A stretch of DNA of 36,358 nt from Pseudomonadota bacterium (GCA_018816735.1 JAHIVH010000068.1:1-36358); one strand, 5' to 3'; counted from the first letter of the stretch, positions 28,763 through 36,358 are shown. The notes: generated from the sequence alone by a model not told the origin. Program-made: numbers and translations.

Positions 28763-31648
28763 ATGATGACCGTAGCCCAACCCGGTACCACCGGCCAGTT
28801 GTCTAAATACCATCAGAAAGACGATTATTATCTGAAAGAAAAAGGCGAATGGCAGGGGAGGGGTGCCGAAATTTTAGGACTGACCGGCGAGGTCAAGCCG
28901 GAAGATTTTCATGCTGTGTTGGACGGCAAACACCCGGAGACAGGTGTGCAGTTGCGGCCCAGAAACGGCGAAAAAATAAGAGCTGGGTTGGATCTTGTTT
29001 TTTCTGCGCCCAAGTCAGTGTCAATTCTGGCCCTGGGAGATAAACGGATCAAAGAATTGCATGACCAGGCAGTGAAGACATCGCTTGAGTATATCGAAAA
29101 ACATAACGTTCAGGCGCGGGAACAAAATGAAGGTGTGAGAAGAGCCTTGCATACGGGAAAAGCTGTCTTTGCCAAGTTCGATCATCTGACCAGTCGGGAA
29201 ATGGACCCCCAGCTTCATACGCATAGCGTTTTAATGAACCTGACCCAGACCGATGCCGGAAAGTGGAAAGCGATCCACAATGACAGCCTGTTTTTTGATC
29301 AGGTCAAGCTCGGCCAGATTTATCGAAATGAATTTGCGAACCTTCTGCAGAAAGACGGATATGCCATCCGGATATCCGACCGCAAGGAAGGTTTTTTTGA
29401 TATTGTCGGCGTGGATGAAAATCTGATCGAGAAATTTTCATCAAGGCGGGCGCAGGTCATCGCCAAAGTCGAAGAGTATAAAGCGTCGGGCAAATACGCA
29501 GACGCAAGTGAGCCAAGACTTTTTGAACTGGCGGCTTTAGGCTCGCGTGCAGCCAAACCCGATTCGGTTGATAAAGCACTCCTGAAAGAAACCTGGTTGG
29601 AAACCATCTATCAGTCCGGGAACTCGTTACAGGAAATGTTGAGCGCATCAAAAATGAGCTCAAGACAAAGAGAGGCGTTTGAAAAATCCTCTTGGACCGA
29701 CCATCATTTATTAAGGGCAAGCCGGTTGATCACGGATCATGAAGCGGTATTCCCGAAAATAGAAATCGTGTCAGAAACCGCCCGTCTGTCTCTGGGGAAA
29801 AATTCGCTTTCAGACATCGAGGCCTCGTTTAAAAAATTGCAGACCGAAGGCCCCATCATCAACCTGGGTGAGCGAGAATCCTCTTTGAACAGCATCAATT
29901 ATTTTTCAACCAAAGAGATGATGGCCATTGAAAATGAAATCGTAAACTTTGTGAACGCATCAAAAAATAAATACACACCGTCATTCTCTCAAACAGAAAT
30001 TGATACCTTTCTGGATAAACAAAATCAAAAAAGGGACTGGCGTTTTACAGACGGTCAACGAAAATCGGTTCACACTATTTTAACTTCCCCTGACCAGGTG
30101 AATATCATTCAGGGGGATGCGGGAACCGGCAAGACCACCTATCTTGAAGTTGTAAAAGAATTGTCCGAACAAAAAAACATGTCCGTCCTTGGGGTCGGGT
30201 TCACCGGAAAGTCTGCCGCGTCATTAAAACAGATCGGGATCGAAGCGATGACGATCAACGCGTTGCTGAACCAGGACATCAGATTCGTGGAACCCAGACC
30301 CGAAAGAATATCCATCATGGACCGGATCGCCTCTTTTTTGAAATCAGAAAAAAAAGAAAACAATTTTTCGTTCGAGATCGAGAAAGGTTCGACACTCATC
30401 ATCGATGAGGCGAGCATGACCGGCAATAAACAAATTTTCGAACTGTTGAAACTGGCAGACAAAGGAAACCTTAAAGTCATAATTCAGGGAGACAAAAAAC
30501 AGCTTCCCTCCATTTCTGCCGGTCGCATGCATGACATCCTTCAGCACAAAACACATGTGGAAAAAGTTTTCTTGAATGAGTCTGTCCGACAAAAAAAATT
30601 ATCCGACGCTCATGAGAACATCAAGGCGTTTCATGAAAACGGACTGGAAGGCGTTCTGGAAAATTTAAACGACCAGGGAAACGTGATTCATTTTACAAGG
30701 AAAGATGTCCTGATCGATGAACTCCGGAACGAATTTTTAAAAGAAAGACAATCAGGATCGGTTCTCGTTCTGGTGGATCAGAATGAACTTCGGGAACGGC
30801 TGAATAAAAAATTGAGAGAGGCATTGGTCAATGACGGCAAAGTTTCCGGAAAAGGATTTACGCTAAAAACATTATCCCCGGCATCGATTACGTCAAAGGA
30901 TTCGGTTTATGCGAATTCATATGCCGAAGGCCAGCAAATTTTATTGCATGAAAAAACAGGTGACTTTGAAAAAGGCAGCTATGAAATTTCTGAAATTGAC
31001 AACACTCAAAACGTGATACGTCTGAAAGATGCCCGTGGAAAAATTAAACCGTTGATCACAGACCATCATGGTGAAAAAATTTCTGCCTATGATGTTGCTG
31101 AAAAACAATTTTCAAAAGGGGATAAGATTGTCTTTTTAAAAAATGACAGGCGCCTTGGTGTTGAAAACGGCAATATCGGTCTGATCGAAAAAATAGATCG
31201 CACCGGAAATTTAACGGTGAAGGTTTCGGGGAAGACCATCACGTTCAGCACAACCGACGATGGCGAAAATTTGAAATACAATTACATCGATCATGGGTAT
31301 GCGGTCACGGTTCATAAATCTCAAGGGTCAACCGTGGACCGAACTATTTATTTGCATGACAGCAGTTCAGGAATTCCATCAGCAAATAGTCTCTATGTGG
31401 CCATGACCCGATCAAGACAGAGCACGAAAATTTTTACCCAGTCCCAGAAACTTTTGAAAAAGCACAGTGACAAGTGGATCGAAAAAACATCCACCCTGGA
31501 TGATTACGAGCACAAAAATTTTCATGTCAGGGAATTTTTGAAAGCAAATTTGGAGATGGAAGGGAAGGGCACGTCTGCAAAAAAAGATCAGGACCATTCC
31601 TTAAAGATTAATCAATCGAAAGAAAATTCAATCGAGATTGAAATGTAA
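28763..31648 (+). CDS. traI: MobF-family relaxase-helicase (TraI/TrwC-like)
   Basis: The 961-residue protein has the size of TrwC (966), not F TraI (1756). The N-terminal relaxase domain has tyrosines at 16, 22 and 23 (KYHQKDDYYLKEKGEW), one or two of which would be catalytic, and the three-His metal site FDHLTSREMDPQLHTHSVLM (His141, 152, 154). The helicase part has Walker A GDAGTGKTT (about residue 452), motif II LIIDEASM (about 545), GDKKQLP and a final DHGYAVTVHKSQGSTVDRTI motif. It nicks oriT, stays covalently bound to the 5' end and unwinds DNA during transfer. GGGAGGTG lies upstream of the start, and ATG 28763 or 28766 could serve. The acidic C-terminus (SIEIEM) may be recognised by the coupling protein. 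Confidence 0.95.
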   Translation: MMTVAQPGTTGQLSKYHQKDDYYLKEKGEWQGRGAEILGLTGEVKPEDFHAVLDGKHPETGVQLRPRNGEKIRAGLDLVFSAPKSVSILALGDKRIKELHDQAVKTSLEYIEKHNVQAREQNEGVRRALHTGKAVFAKFDHLTSREMDPQLHTHSVLMNLTQTDAGKWKAIHNDSLFFDQVKLGQIYRNEFANLLQKDGYAIRISDRKEGFFDIVGVDENLIEKFSSRRAQVIAKVEEYKASGKYADASEPRLFELAALGSRAAKPDSVDKALLKETWLETIYQSGNSLQEMLSASKMSSRQREAFEKSSWTDHHLLRASRLITDHEAVFPKIEIVSETARLSLGKNSLSDIEASFKKLQTEGPIINLGERESSLNSINYFSTKEMMAIENEIVNFVNASKNKYTPSFSQTEIDTFLDKQNQKRDWRFTDGQRKSVHTILTSPDQVNIIQGDAGTGKTTYLEVVKELSEQKNMSVLGVGFTGKSAASLKQIGIEAMTINALLNQDIRFVEPRPERISIMDRIASFLKSEKKENNFSFEIEKGSTLIIDEASMTGNKQIFELLKLADKGNLKVIIQGDKKQLPSISAGRMHDILQHKTHVEKVFLNESVRQKKLSDAHENIKAFHENGLEGVLENLNDQGNVIHFTRKDVLIDELRNEFLKERQSGSVLVLVDQNELRERLNKKLREALVNDGKVSGKGFTLKTLSPASITSKDSVYANSYAEGQQILLHEKTGDFEKGSYEISEIDNTQNVIRLKDARGKIKPLITDHHGEKISAYDVAEKQFSKGDKIVFLKNDRRLGVENGNIGLIEKIDRTGNLTVKVSGKTITFSTTDDGENLKYNYIDHGYAVTVHKSQGSTVDRTIYLHDSSSGIPSANSLYVAMTRSRQSTKIFTQSQKLLKKHSDKWIEKTSTLDDYEHKNFHVREFLKANLEMEGKGTSAKKDQDHSLKINQSKENSIEIEM

Positions 31649-31664
31649 GTCAAAGGAGAAGACC

Positions 31665-31973
31665 ATGAATGAAAAGATTTTAGCAAGCATTCGAAGAATC
31701 ACAAAACCATTTTTACCGGAAGATTTTGATGAGCTGATCAAAATTTTAAAAGAGGACATGATGGAACGTATCCAACAATTGAAAGAGGAACAAGAGAGAG
31801 AAGCTGCAAAAATTTTATTGAGTAACCTGGACACGCTTCTGAAAAACAAGGATGGCCTGCCGGAGAATTTTGTAAAACAGATCGAAAAGCTCTCCGGCAA
31901 AAAAGAAAAAAAGGATGAGGGGAAAAAAGTTACCCCTCCGAGTCCATCCGAAAAGACAAATCAGGCTGCTTGA
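31665..31973 (+). CDS. Small charged coiled-coil protein after the relaxase gene
   Basis: ATG 31665 follows AAAGGAGAAG at a good distance; the frame is open from 31638, but that start lacks a site. The 102-residue product has helices (EDFDELIKILKEDMMERI and QQLKEEQEREAAKILLSNLD) and a low-complexity Lys/Pro/Ser-rich tail (KKDEGKKVTPPSPSEKT). There is no signal peptide or membrane segment. I recognise no family. It is the last gene before oriT and lies 16 bp after the relaxase stop, so a relaxosome accessory or regulatory role is possible. Confidence 0.7.
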   Translation: MNEKILASIRRITKPFLPEDFDELIKILKEDMMERIQQLKEEQEREAAKILLSNLDTLLKNKDGLPENFVKQIEKLSGKKEKKDEGKKVTPPSPSEKTNQAA

Positions 31974-32030
31974 AGTTGGAAGAATGAAGGATGGGATTCG
32001 ATAAAATTGCAATACGTGAAAAAATGGCAA

Positions 32031-32274
32031 CGCATAACAATAAAATATATTAATAACGATTGGTTATATATAAATTTCCGTAAAATGCATAACAAAATAA
32101 TCGGAAAAAGAAAATTGCATAACGAAAAAATAATAATATTCCAATATGTTAAACACAATAAATTTGGATATGTATAACAAATTTTATAAAAATGTAGAAA
32201 TTTTAGCATTTTGCATAACGAAAATATTCTATGAAAACAGATATATAAATAGAAAATTTGTTGCTTTGCATAAC
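32031..32274. repeat. TGCATAAC box array left of nic (three pairs, 55-bp spacing)
   Basis: Boxes start at 32031 (CGCATAAC), 32086, 32116, 32171 (TGTATAAC), 32212 and 32267. The distances are 55, 30, 55, 41 and 55 bp, so the boxes form three pairs, each with exactly 55 bp between partners. The DNA between them is AT-rich and not otherwise repeated. Pairs 1-2 are flanked by TTTCCG/CGGAAA inverted words (32075-32080, 32102-32107). This looks like binding sites for an oriT accessory protein such as the RHH proteins encoded at 32520 and 32792, analogous to TraM/TraY sites in F. Confidence 0.7.
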
Positions 32275-32276
32275 AG

Positions 32277-32349
32277 GCCATTAAAAAAAATGGCGTGGGG
32301 TGTGGAGCATTTTAGAAGAAAATGCTCGGACAGTGGTCACGAGGACCAC
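32277..32349 (+). other. oriT: Origin of transfer (oriT) with F-type nic
   Basis: The core GCGTGGGGTGTGG (32293-32305) is identical to the F oriT nic core, including the TraI binding bases. By analogy the nick lies between T32303 and G32304. Directly 5' is an inverted repeat GCCATT (32277-32282) / AATGGC (32289-32294) with a 6-nt A loop, in the same place as the GCAAAAA/TTTTTGC repeat of F. On the 3' side, GAGCATTTT (32305-32313) pairs with AAAATGCTC (32319-32327), and GTGGTC (32333-32338) with GACCAC (32344-32349). The cut strand is the plus strand, so DNA to the right of the nick should enter the recipient first. Confidence 0.88.
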
Positions 32350-32518
32350 ACGTATTTTTATTAATTCTATTTTTAAGGTGTTTTTTGAAAAGTTTTTTAA
32401 AAGGCGAGCGCCGAATGAGCGGGAAAAATTTGTTGACCAAGAAAAAACGGAAACTCATTTTGATATGGTCCATCAAAAAATTTCAGAATTAGAAAAAAGT
32501 TATAAGCAGGAAATGTGA
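32300..32518 (+). CDS. Possible small ORF overlapping oriT
   Basis: An open frame of up to 72 codons ends at TGA 32516-32518, just before the first RHH gene. The distal part reads as a plausible charged protein (NEREKFVDQEKTETHFDMVH, then QKISELEKSYKQEM). Only GTG codons (32300, 32333, 32378) are available as early starts, none with a convincing ribosome binding site, and the first two lie in the nic hairpins. It may be a real short gene starting at 32378 (46 residues) or leftover coding-like DNA. No family is recognised. Confidence 0.3.
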   Translation: MWSILEENARTVVTRTTRIFINSIFKVFFEKFFKRRAPNEREKFVDQEKTETHFDMVHQKISELEKSYKQEM

Positions 32519-32519
32519 A

Positions 32520-32795
32520 ATGGAAAAATACAAATCGATAGAGACAACATCATCTGTGACGATAAATTTTAGAATGAGCGCCAAGGATGATATAAGAATT
32601 TCTCAACTGGCAAAGTCGGCAAGAATGACAAAATCTGAAGTGATCAGAAAACTGATAGCCATCGGTTTTGAAAATACTGACTATGAAAACATGGTAGATA
32701 AATTTTTTTGTCTATCGATAGACTTGCTTAATAAATTAATGAAAATCGTGATGTCGTGTCAGAGAATAAATTTTACTGAACAGGAGAGGCAATGA
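32520..32795 (+). CDS. Ribbon-helix-helix oriT accessory protein 1
   Basis: The 91-residue protein has AGGA upstream and an RHH fold in its first 55 residues: a short strand (SVTINFRMSA), then DIRISQLAKSARMTKSEVIRKLIAIGF. The sequence IGFENTDYENMVDKF directly matches its neighbour (IGFENTDYKKVSDKY), so the two are paralogues. RHH dimers such as TraY, TraM-N, MobC and NikA bind oriT repeats and help the relaxase. It is encoded directly after oriT, so the TGCATAAC boxes are likely targets. Its C-terminus is short, so it may be a simple DNA binder. The stop overlaps the next gene (ATGA). Confidence 0.75.
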   Translation: MEKYKSIETTSSVTINFRMSAKDDIRISQLAKSARMTKSEVIRKLIAIGFENTDYENMVDKFFCLSIDLLNKLMKIVMSCQRINFTEQERQ

Positions 32796-33208
32796 AAAAT
32801 ACAAAACAAAATATCACTTTTCGAATTGATCCTGAGATGAATTCAAAAATTTCACAGATGGCTAAAGATAAAAACATTTCACAGAGTGAACTGGTTCGAC
32901 ATATTTTAGAAATCGGTTTTGAAAATACCGATTATAAAAAAGTGTCGGATAAGTATGATGTCCTTTTTGACCGGATGCAAAAAATGTCTGATGACATGAT
33001 AGCCCACTTTAAAAAAATTTCTTACGAAATAGAAATGCTCAATCAGCGGAACACCCGGTTCAATAATAATATCGTTCGCGCAAATATTTTCCTGGAAGAA
33101 TTTTCTCTGCGACTTATTCCAAGGACAGCAGACTATGTGGATATGAGAAACCAGATTAAAATCAGACATACCGAACTGAAAAACATGGCCACAGATGGTG
33201 AAGCATGA
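32792..33208 (+). CDS. Ribbon-helix-helix oriT accessory protein 2
   Basis: The 138-residue paralogue of the previous protein has an N-terminal RHH domain (NITFRIDPEMNSKISQMAKD and NISQSELVRHILEIGFENTD) and a longer helical C-terminal part (about residues 55-135) containing YEIEMLNQRNTRFNNNIVRA. The extra part could tetramerise or contact the coupling protein, as the C-terminal domain of F TraM contacts the TraD tail. The gene overlaps the coupling protein gene (ATGA), which fits such an interaction. The two paralogues could bind as homo- or heterodimers. Confidence 0.75.
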   Translation: MKNTKQNITFRIDPEMNSKISQMAKDKNISQSELVRHILEIGFENTDYKKVSDKYDVLFDRMQKMSDDMIAHFKKISYEIEMLNQRNTRFNNNIVRANIFLEEFSLRLIPRTADYVDMRNQIKIRHTELKNMATDGEA

Positions 33209-35214
33209 AAAAAAAAGCAGCCCTCTATCGGGGATTCGAAACCGTTTACTCAGAATCCCTCATGAGCTGGAAAATGATCGTGGTGATTTTTACATGTGCG
33301 ATAGTGCTTCATTTAATCTCGTACATCGTGATCGTCAATTTCTGGCTGAATGAATTTGAACGGCATGTATTTGTCACCTTTATTAAAGGATGGTTCACAA
33401 AACTGTTTTCACCTGATACCGGCATCACCTTTGTAGTGAATGACAGGAATTATATAATTGAAGCTCAGAATGTCGGTTTTTATCTGTCGTCATATATTTT
33501 GCCACATATCGCTTTGACCAAAAAACTTTGGGTGTCATTTTTGATCAGTCTTTTTTCATACCTGTCCATTCCGCTTGCCTTGAAAAGTTTTAAAAATATT
33601 TCCGAACAGTATAATGAAAAAGAATATGTCAAAGGTGCACGATTAATCGAGCCTGAAAAATTAAACAAGAAATTAAAATCGCCGGACCTTCCTTTTGCCC
33701 AGACAAAAATGCCGAGAGAATTTGAAATCCAGCATGTGTTTTTTATCGGGGCGACCGGTGCCGGTAAAACCGTTTTTCTGAGCCAGGTGCTTCAACGGAT
33801 ATTTGAACGTGATGAACATTGCCTGATCTATGACAACAAAGGCGACTTCATTTCAAAGTTCTATCGGCCAGAAACGGACATCATTTTTAATCCCCTCGAT
33901 GAACGATGCATCGGCTGGAATGTGTTCAATGAAATAATAACGGATTATGATATTGATGCGGTTGCCTCCTCTCTTATACCCCCTGCAACCGGTGATAACG
34001 TTTTCTGGAACGATGCAGCCCGAGATGTTTTTGCCGGCATCCTCGTTTACCTTTTTCAAAAAGGGAAAACGACAAATCAGGATATCTGGAATGCGGTCAC
34101 CATGGACATCAAAAAGTTATCGAGCATCTTAAAAATTACCAAAGGTGCCGAGCGTGGGTACGTATATATCCAGGATGCCTCTTCCAAACAGGCGGTGTCC
34201 ATTCATGCGGTCCTCATGCAGTATGCCAAATCATTTTCCTATTTAAATATTGAAGGGGATTTTTCTATCACCAATTGGGTGCGAAAACCTTGCGGAAATA
34301 TTTTTGTACCCAACTATGCAAACACCAAGGATACATTGAAACCGATCTTATCTTTGTTTGTCGATTTGTTGGGACGGCAGTTACTATCGCTTCCGGATGA
34401 TATCTCAAGACGGATCTTTCTTTTCATCGATGAGTTTGGATCATTGCAACGACTTTCAACGATCATGAATCTGCTGACCCTCGGCAGATCGAAAGGTGCT
34501 AGTGTGTGGATCGGTATCCAGGACATCGGCCAGCTCGAAAAAATTTACGGGAAAAATTCAAGACAGACGATTGTTAATTCGTGTGGTACCAGTGTGATTT
34601 TTCGTGTGGATGATCCGACAGAGGCCAGTTACCTGGCTGATAAAATCGGCAAAGTGATTTACAAAGTGCCCCAGGAAAATTTTTCAATGGGCGTTGAAAA
34701 CATGAAAGACGGTTTTGGGATAACGAAGGTTGAGAAAACAGAACACTTGATCATGGCATCTGAAATTCAGGCCATGGGAAATCTGGAGGCGTATGTCAAA
34801 TTTGTTGGCAATGATATCACCAAGGTCAAGTTTGGGTATCAGGCATATGATAATATCCATCCGGCATTCGTTGAAAATCAAAGGCACCGCCTTGGAGAAA
34901 AATTTTTCAAGGAAATGAATCGAAAGGACCCATTATCATCCCAAGAAGAGAACACGGAATCCGGATCAGGAAAAATTAAAGAGGACCCGGAAATAAAAAA
35001 TAAGGGGGTTAAGATTGAAAATGTTAAACCAAAAGATGATGTTGAGAAAGAACCGTATAAACTGATAACGCCCATTCCTCATAAAAATGTTGTTTCAGAG
35101 ACGACTATTGAAAAACTTGAATCGAGGTTAGCAGAAAGAGAAGAAACACATCAGAATCAGGCTGCGATAGAAAATTTCAAACAACATGCATCCCATGAGA
35201 TCGATTTAGGGTGA
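33205..35214 (+). CDS. traD: Type IV coupling protein (TraD/VirD4-like)
   Basis: The 669-residue protein has two N-terminal transmembrane helices (about residues 23-46 and 100-123) with a periplasmic loop, and a large cytoplasmic ATPase domain: Walker A FIGATGAGKTVF (about 180-190), Walker B IFLFIDEFGSL (about 402-412), and further conserved IGIQDIGQLEKIYG and FRVDDPTEASYLADKI. It is a DNA and protein pump at the inner membrane that hands relaxosome and other substrates to the channel. The C-terminal region (about 560-669) is charged and low complexity with a coiled coil near the end, and may bind the accessory RHH proteins. It is separated from the main tra operon by oriT, unlike F, where traD precedes traI. 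Confidence 0.93.
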   Translation: MKKKAALYRGFETVYSESLMSWKMIVVIFTCAIVLHLISYIVIVNFWLNEFERHVFVTFIKGWFTKLFSPDTGITFVVNDRNYIIEAQNVGFYLSSYILPHIALTKKLWVSFLISLFSYLSIPLALKSFKNISEQYNEKEYVKGARLIEPEKLNKKLKSPDLPFAQTKMPREFEIQHVFFIGATGAGKTVFLSQVLQRIFERDEHCLIYDNKGDFISKFYRPETDIIFNPLDERCIGWNVFNEIITDYDIDAVASSLIPPATGDNVFWNDAARDVFAGILVYLFQKGKTTNQDIWNAVTMDIKKLSSILKITKGAERGYVYIQDASSKQAVSIHAVLMQYAKSFSYLNIEGDFSITNWVRKPCGNIFVPNYANTKDTLKPILSLFVDLLGRQLLSLPDDISRRIFLFIDEFGSLQRLSTIMNLLTLGRSKGASVWIGIQDIGQLEKIYGKNSRQTIVNSCGTSVIFRVDDPTEASYLADKIGKVIYKVPQENFSMGVENMKDGFGITKVEKTEHLIMASEIQAMGNLEAYVKFVGNDITKVKFGYQAYDNIHPAFVENQRHRLGEKFFKEMNRKDPLSSQEENTESGSGKIKEDPEIKNKGVKIENVKPKDDVEKEPYKLITPIPHKNVVSETTIEKLESRLAEREETHQNQAAIENFKQHASHEIDLG

Positions 35215-35223
35215 AGAAAAACA

Positions 35224-35246
35224 TGGCGGCCTGTTGTGAGCCGCCA
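35224..35246. terminator. Hairpin after the coupling protein gene
   Basis: TGGCGGC (35224-35230) and GCCGCCA (35240-35246) form a perfect GC-rich 7-bp stem with a 9-nt loop, starting 10 bp after the traD stop. There is no T-run on the plus strand, so it may be a weak or Rho-assisted terminator, or mRNA protection for the traD transcript. The remaining gap to the next gene (35247-35404) is AT-rich, with a small GGGCcaatGCCC palindrome at 35371-35382 and no recognisable promoter. Confidence 0.4.
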
Positions 35247-35404
35247 CAAAGTTGGGGAAGGGGGAGTGTAGAAAAATAAAGAAGTAATTTAGAGTACAAT
35301 AATATAATTTATCTCGGGAGCATGTCAAATAAGAAGTTTTGTTTATTAAAAAAAGGCTTGTTCATTTATTGGGCCAATGCCCCAGGGGGAGTAAAAGTCG
35401 CCTT

Positions 35405-36358
35405 ATGGAAATCATCGATCGAACTGGTAAAACAATCCGGCAATTGTCTATCATAGAGAAAAACATTTTGAGCTGTCAGGGCATCAAATCTCAGAATCTG
35501 ATAAGCTCTGTTTGGAAAGGCAAGCTGTGGATACGATGTGATTGCCGAAAAAATAATCAGGCCATCATTATCCCAAGAGTGAGGAAGGCTGGGAAAAGGA
35601 TAAAGTATCATTTAGCAAACAAAGTGCAATCCTACCCTCATGATTCATCATGCCCGTTTTTTTCTGCCACCGATTATGATCCCGGGATGACCCAGACAGT
35701 TTCTATCCGGTCGTATTGTTTTCACAAAGACGGTGAAATCGATGATGGTGAACAGACGCAGGAATTACAGGGTCAAGAAAACAACAATCGGACCAAAGAT
35801 ACCCTTATAGGAATGCTTTACGATCTGTATGAGATGTCCGGCCTGAATTATTTCGGTACGAATAAAAGAACCGGAACCTGGGTGTTAAAACACCTTCAGG
35901 AATCCGCAGATATTCCTTTTGGAAGACAGTTCAAGCTCAAAGACGTTATCTGGATCGGGATGGATAACAATTATGACCGGAATGGTTTACTGATCAGCAT
36001 CAGTAAAAAATGGAAACAATCCGGGAAACCCCATATTGTACAAATTTTTCTTTCTGATTCGATTTCGGAAACTGGAGATAAAACGATTTTTCAGACTCAT
36101 AATCAAATGATTGAGATTCCCACAAAGGTAAACAGGGCAGGGCGTATCAGTTTAGATAAGGGGCCATTCCTCATTGCGATGACGCTATTGATGGCGTGGG
36201 TTGACCGGAAACCGTCCTTTGTTCCGGGAAGAGCCGCAGCTGTTCCGCTTTGCCCGGAAACCTTTGTTCCGGTGGACTCGGACTACGAGCGAAAGACCTT
36301 ATCGATCTTAAGACGAACCATATGGGGGTTTAACGAGAATCGAAAAACCCGGTTAAAA
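35405..36358 (+). CDS. DUF1173-like plasmid protein (partial, runs off the window)
   Basis: The plus-strand frame stays open from ATG 35405 to the last base (318 codons, no stop). AGGGGGAG lies 13 nt upstream, a long gap; TTG 35369 is another possible start. An N-terminal metal-site-like region has WIRCDCRKNN and, about 35 residues later, YPHDSSCPFF. It is followed by TLIGMLYDLYEMSGLNYFGT and DVIWIGMDNN, and near the end by FVPVDSDYERKTL. The Cys-x-Cys plus H-x3-C pattern and this order resemble DUF1173, proteins of unknown function found on plasmids and integrative elements. Near the new end of the gene I see no transmembrane segment. Lying in the predicted leading region it would enter the recipient early. 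Function unknown. Confidence 0.7.
   Translation, partial: MEIIDRTGKTIRQLSIIEKNILSCQGIKSQNLISSVWKGKLWIRCDCRKNNQAIIIPRVRKAGKRIKYHLANKVQSYPHDSSCPFFSATDYDPGMTQTVSIRSYCFHKDGEIDDGEQTQELQGQENNNRTKDTLIGMLYDLYEMSGLNYFGTNKRTGTWVLKHLQESADIPFGRQFKLKDVIWIGMDNNYDRNGLLISISKKWKQSGKPHIVQIFLSDSISETGDKTIFQTHNQMIEIPTKVNRAGRISLDKGPFLIAMTLLMAWVDRKPSFVPGRAAAVPLCPETFVPVDSDYERKTLSILRRTIWGFNENRKTRLK

Larger units (their letters stand above)
31974..32519. other. Non-coding transfer-origin region
   Basis: About 545 bp between the small coiled-coil gene and the first RHH gene contain no convincing full-length gene. The left part is very AT-rich and holds the TGCATAAC box array, and the right part holds nic and its hairpins. 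The stretch 32350-32519 after the last hairpin has no repeats and only the doubtful short frame described separately. Low-melting DNA on one side of nic is expected for strand opening by the relaxosome. Confidence 0.75.

Noticed and set aside
31413..31648. Shared cargo tail in the relaxase C-terminus
   Set aside because: A QSQKLLKKHSD stretch and a final Met recall the tail, but the V-x2-L-D-x2-L-x3-D part is missing, so I do not count it as a fourth copy.
32146..32364. 72-codon plus-strand frame across oriT
   Set aside because: It runs through the TGCATAAC boxes and the nic region, has no ribosome binding site and no protein-like composition.
35366..35611. 81-codon minus-strand frame
   Set aside because: It is antisense to the long plus-strand DUF1173-like gene, which has family-like motifs and stays open to the window end.
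1..36358. Integrative element with attachment sites
   Set aside because: No integrase, excisionase, tRNA gene or flanking direct repeats are visible in the window. Plasmid-like iterons are the only replication-related signal.

Overview
The window carries most of the transfer region of a conjugative plasmid or plasmid-like element from a Gram-negative bacterium. It holds a nearly complete F-type (MPF-F) type IV secretion system, a MobF relaxase, an F-like oriT, a VirD4/TraD coupling protein and a block of probable cargo genes. Lipoproteins, signal peptides, a lytic transglycosylase and periplasmic thiol enzymes all indicate a diderm host. Moderate GC, LVIVD-repeat lipoproteins and divergence from enterobacterial Tra proteins suggest a Desulfobacterota-like host, but that is inference. 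I see no integrase, transposase, rRNA or tRNA. Iteron-like repeats at the left edge favour a plasmid, although no replication initiator lies in the window.

Layout. 1-475: AT-rich DNA with nine 22-bp-type direct repeats. 476-1237 (minus): a CI/XRE-like regulator and a possible tiny partner. 1238-1522: divergent control region with two abutting palindromes and two long leader hairpins. 1523-23269 (plus): the tra operon, in the order small gene, lipoprotein, traA-L-E-K-B-V-C-H-G, two small genes, dsbC-like, slt, traN, traW, traU, trbC, S26 peptidase, traF, second Cys-rich TraN-like gene, LVIVD lipoprotein. Most junctions are ATGA/TGATG overlaps, which suggests one long translationally coupled transcript. 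23297-28190: cargo module with a zeta-type kinase, an ArdC-like antirestriction protein and a zeta kinase fused to a phosphoribosyltransferase domain, interleaved with three 103-residue paralogues. 28205-31973: tail-anchored coiled-coil protein, MobF relaxase-helicase, small coiled-coil protein. 31974-32519: oriT, with an F-identical nic core and an array of TGCATAAC boxes. 32520-35214: two RHH proteins and the coupling protein. 35405-end: a partial DUF1173-like gene.

How it works together. TraA is the pilin. L, E, K, B, V, C, H, G, W, U, TrbC, F and N build the pilus and mating-pair apparatus, helped by periplasmic disulfide enzymes and a peptidoglycan hydrolase. The relaxase nicks at about 32303/32304 with help from the RHH proteins, and the coupling protein feeds the complex to the channel. 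Nick polarity means DNA to the right of oriT enters the recipient first, and the tra and cargo genes enter last.

The most unusual finding is that three cargo proteins of different catalytic type (zeta kinase, ArdC, zeta-PRTase) end in the same C-terminal tail, [YH]-V-S-Q-K-x2-V-x2-L-D-x2-L-x3-D. In two of them the tail is exactly 50 residues. I propose that the tail is a delivery or docking signal for proteins sent through this secretion system, and that the 103-residue paralogues are their chaperones or immunity proteins. This is a hypothesis from the sequence alone.
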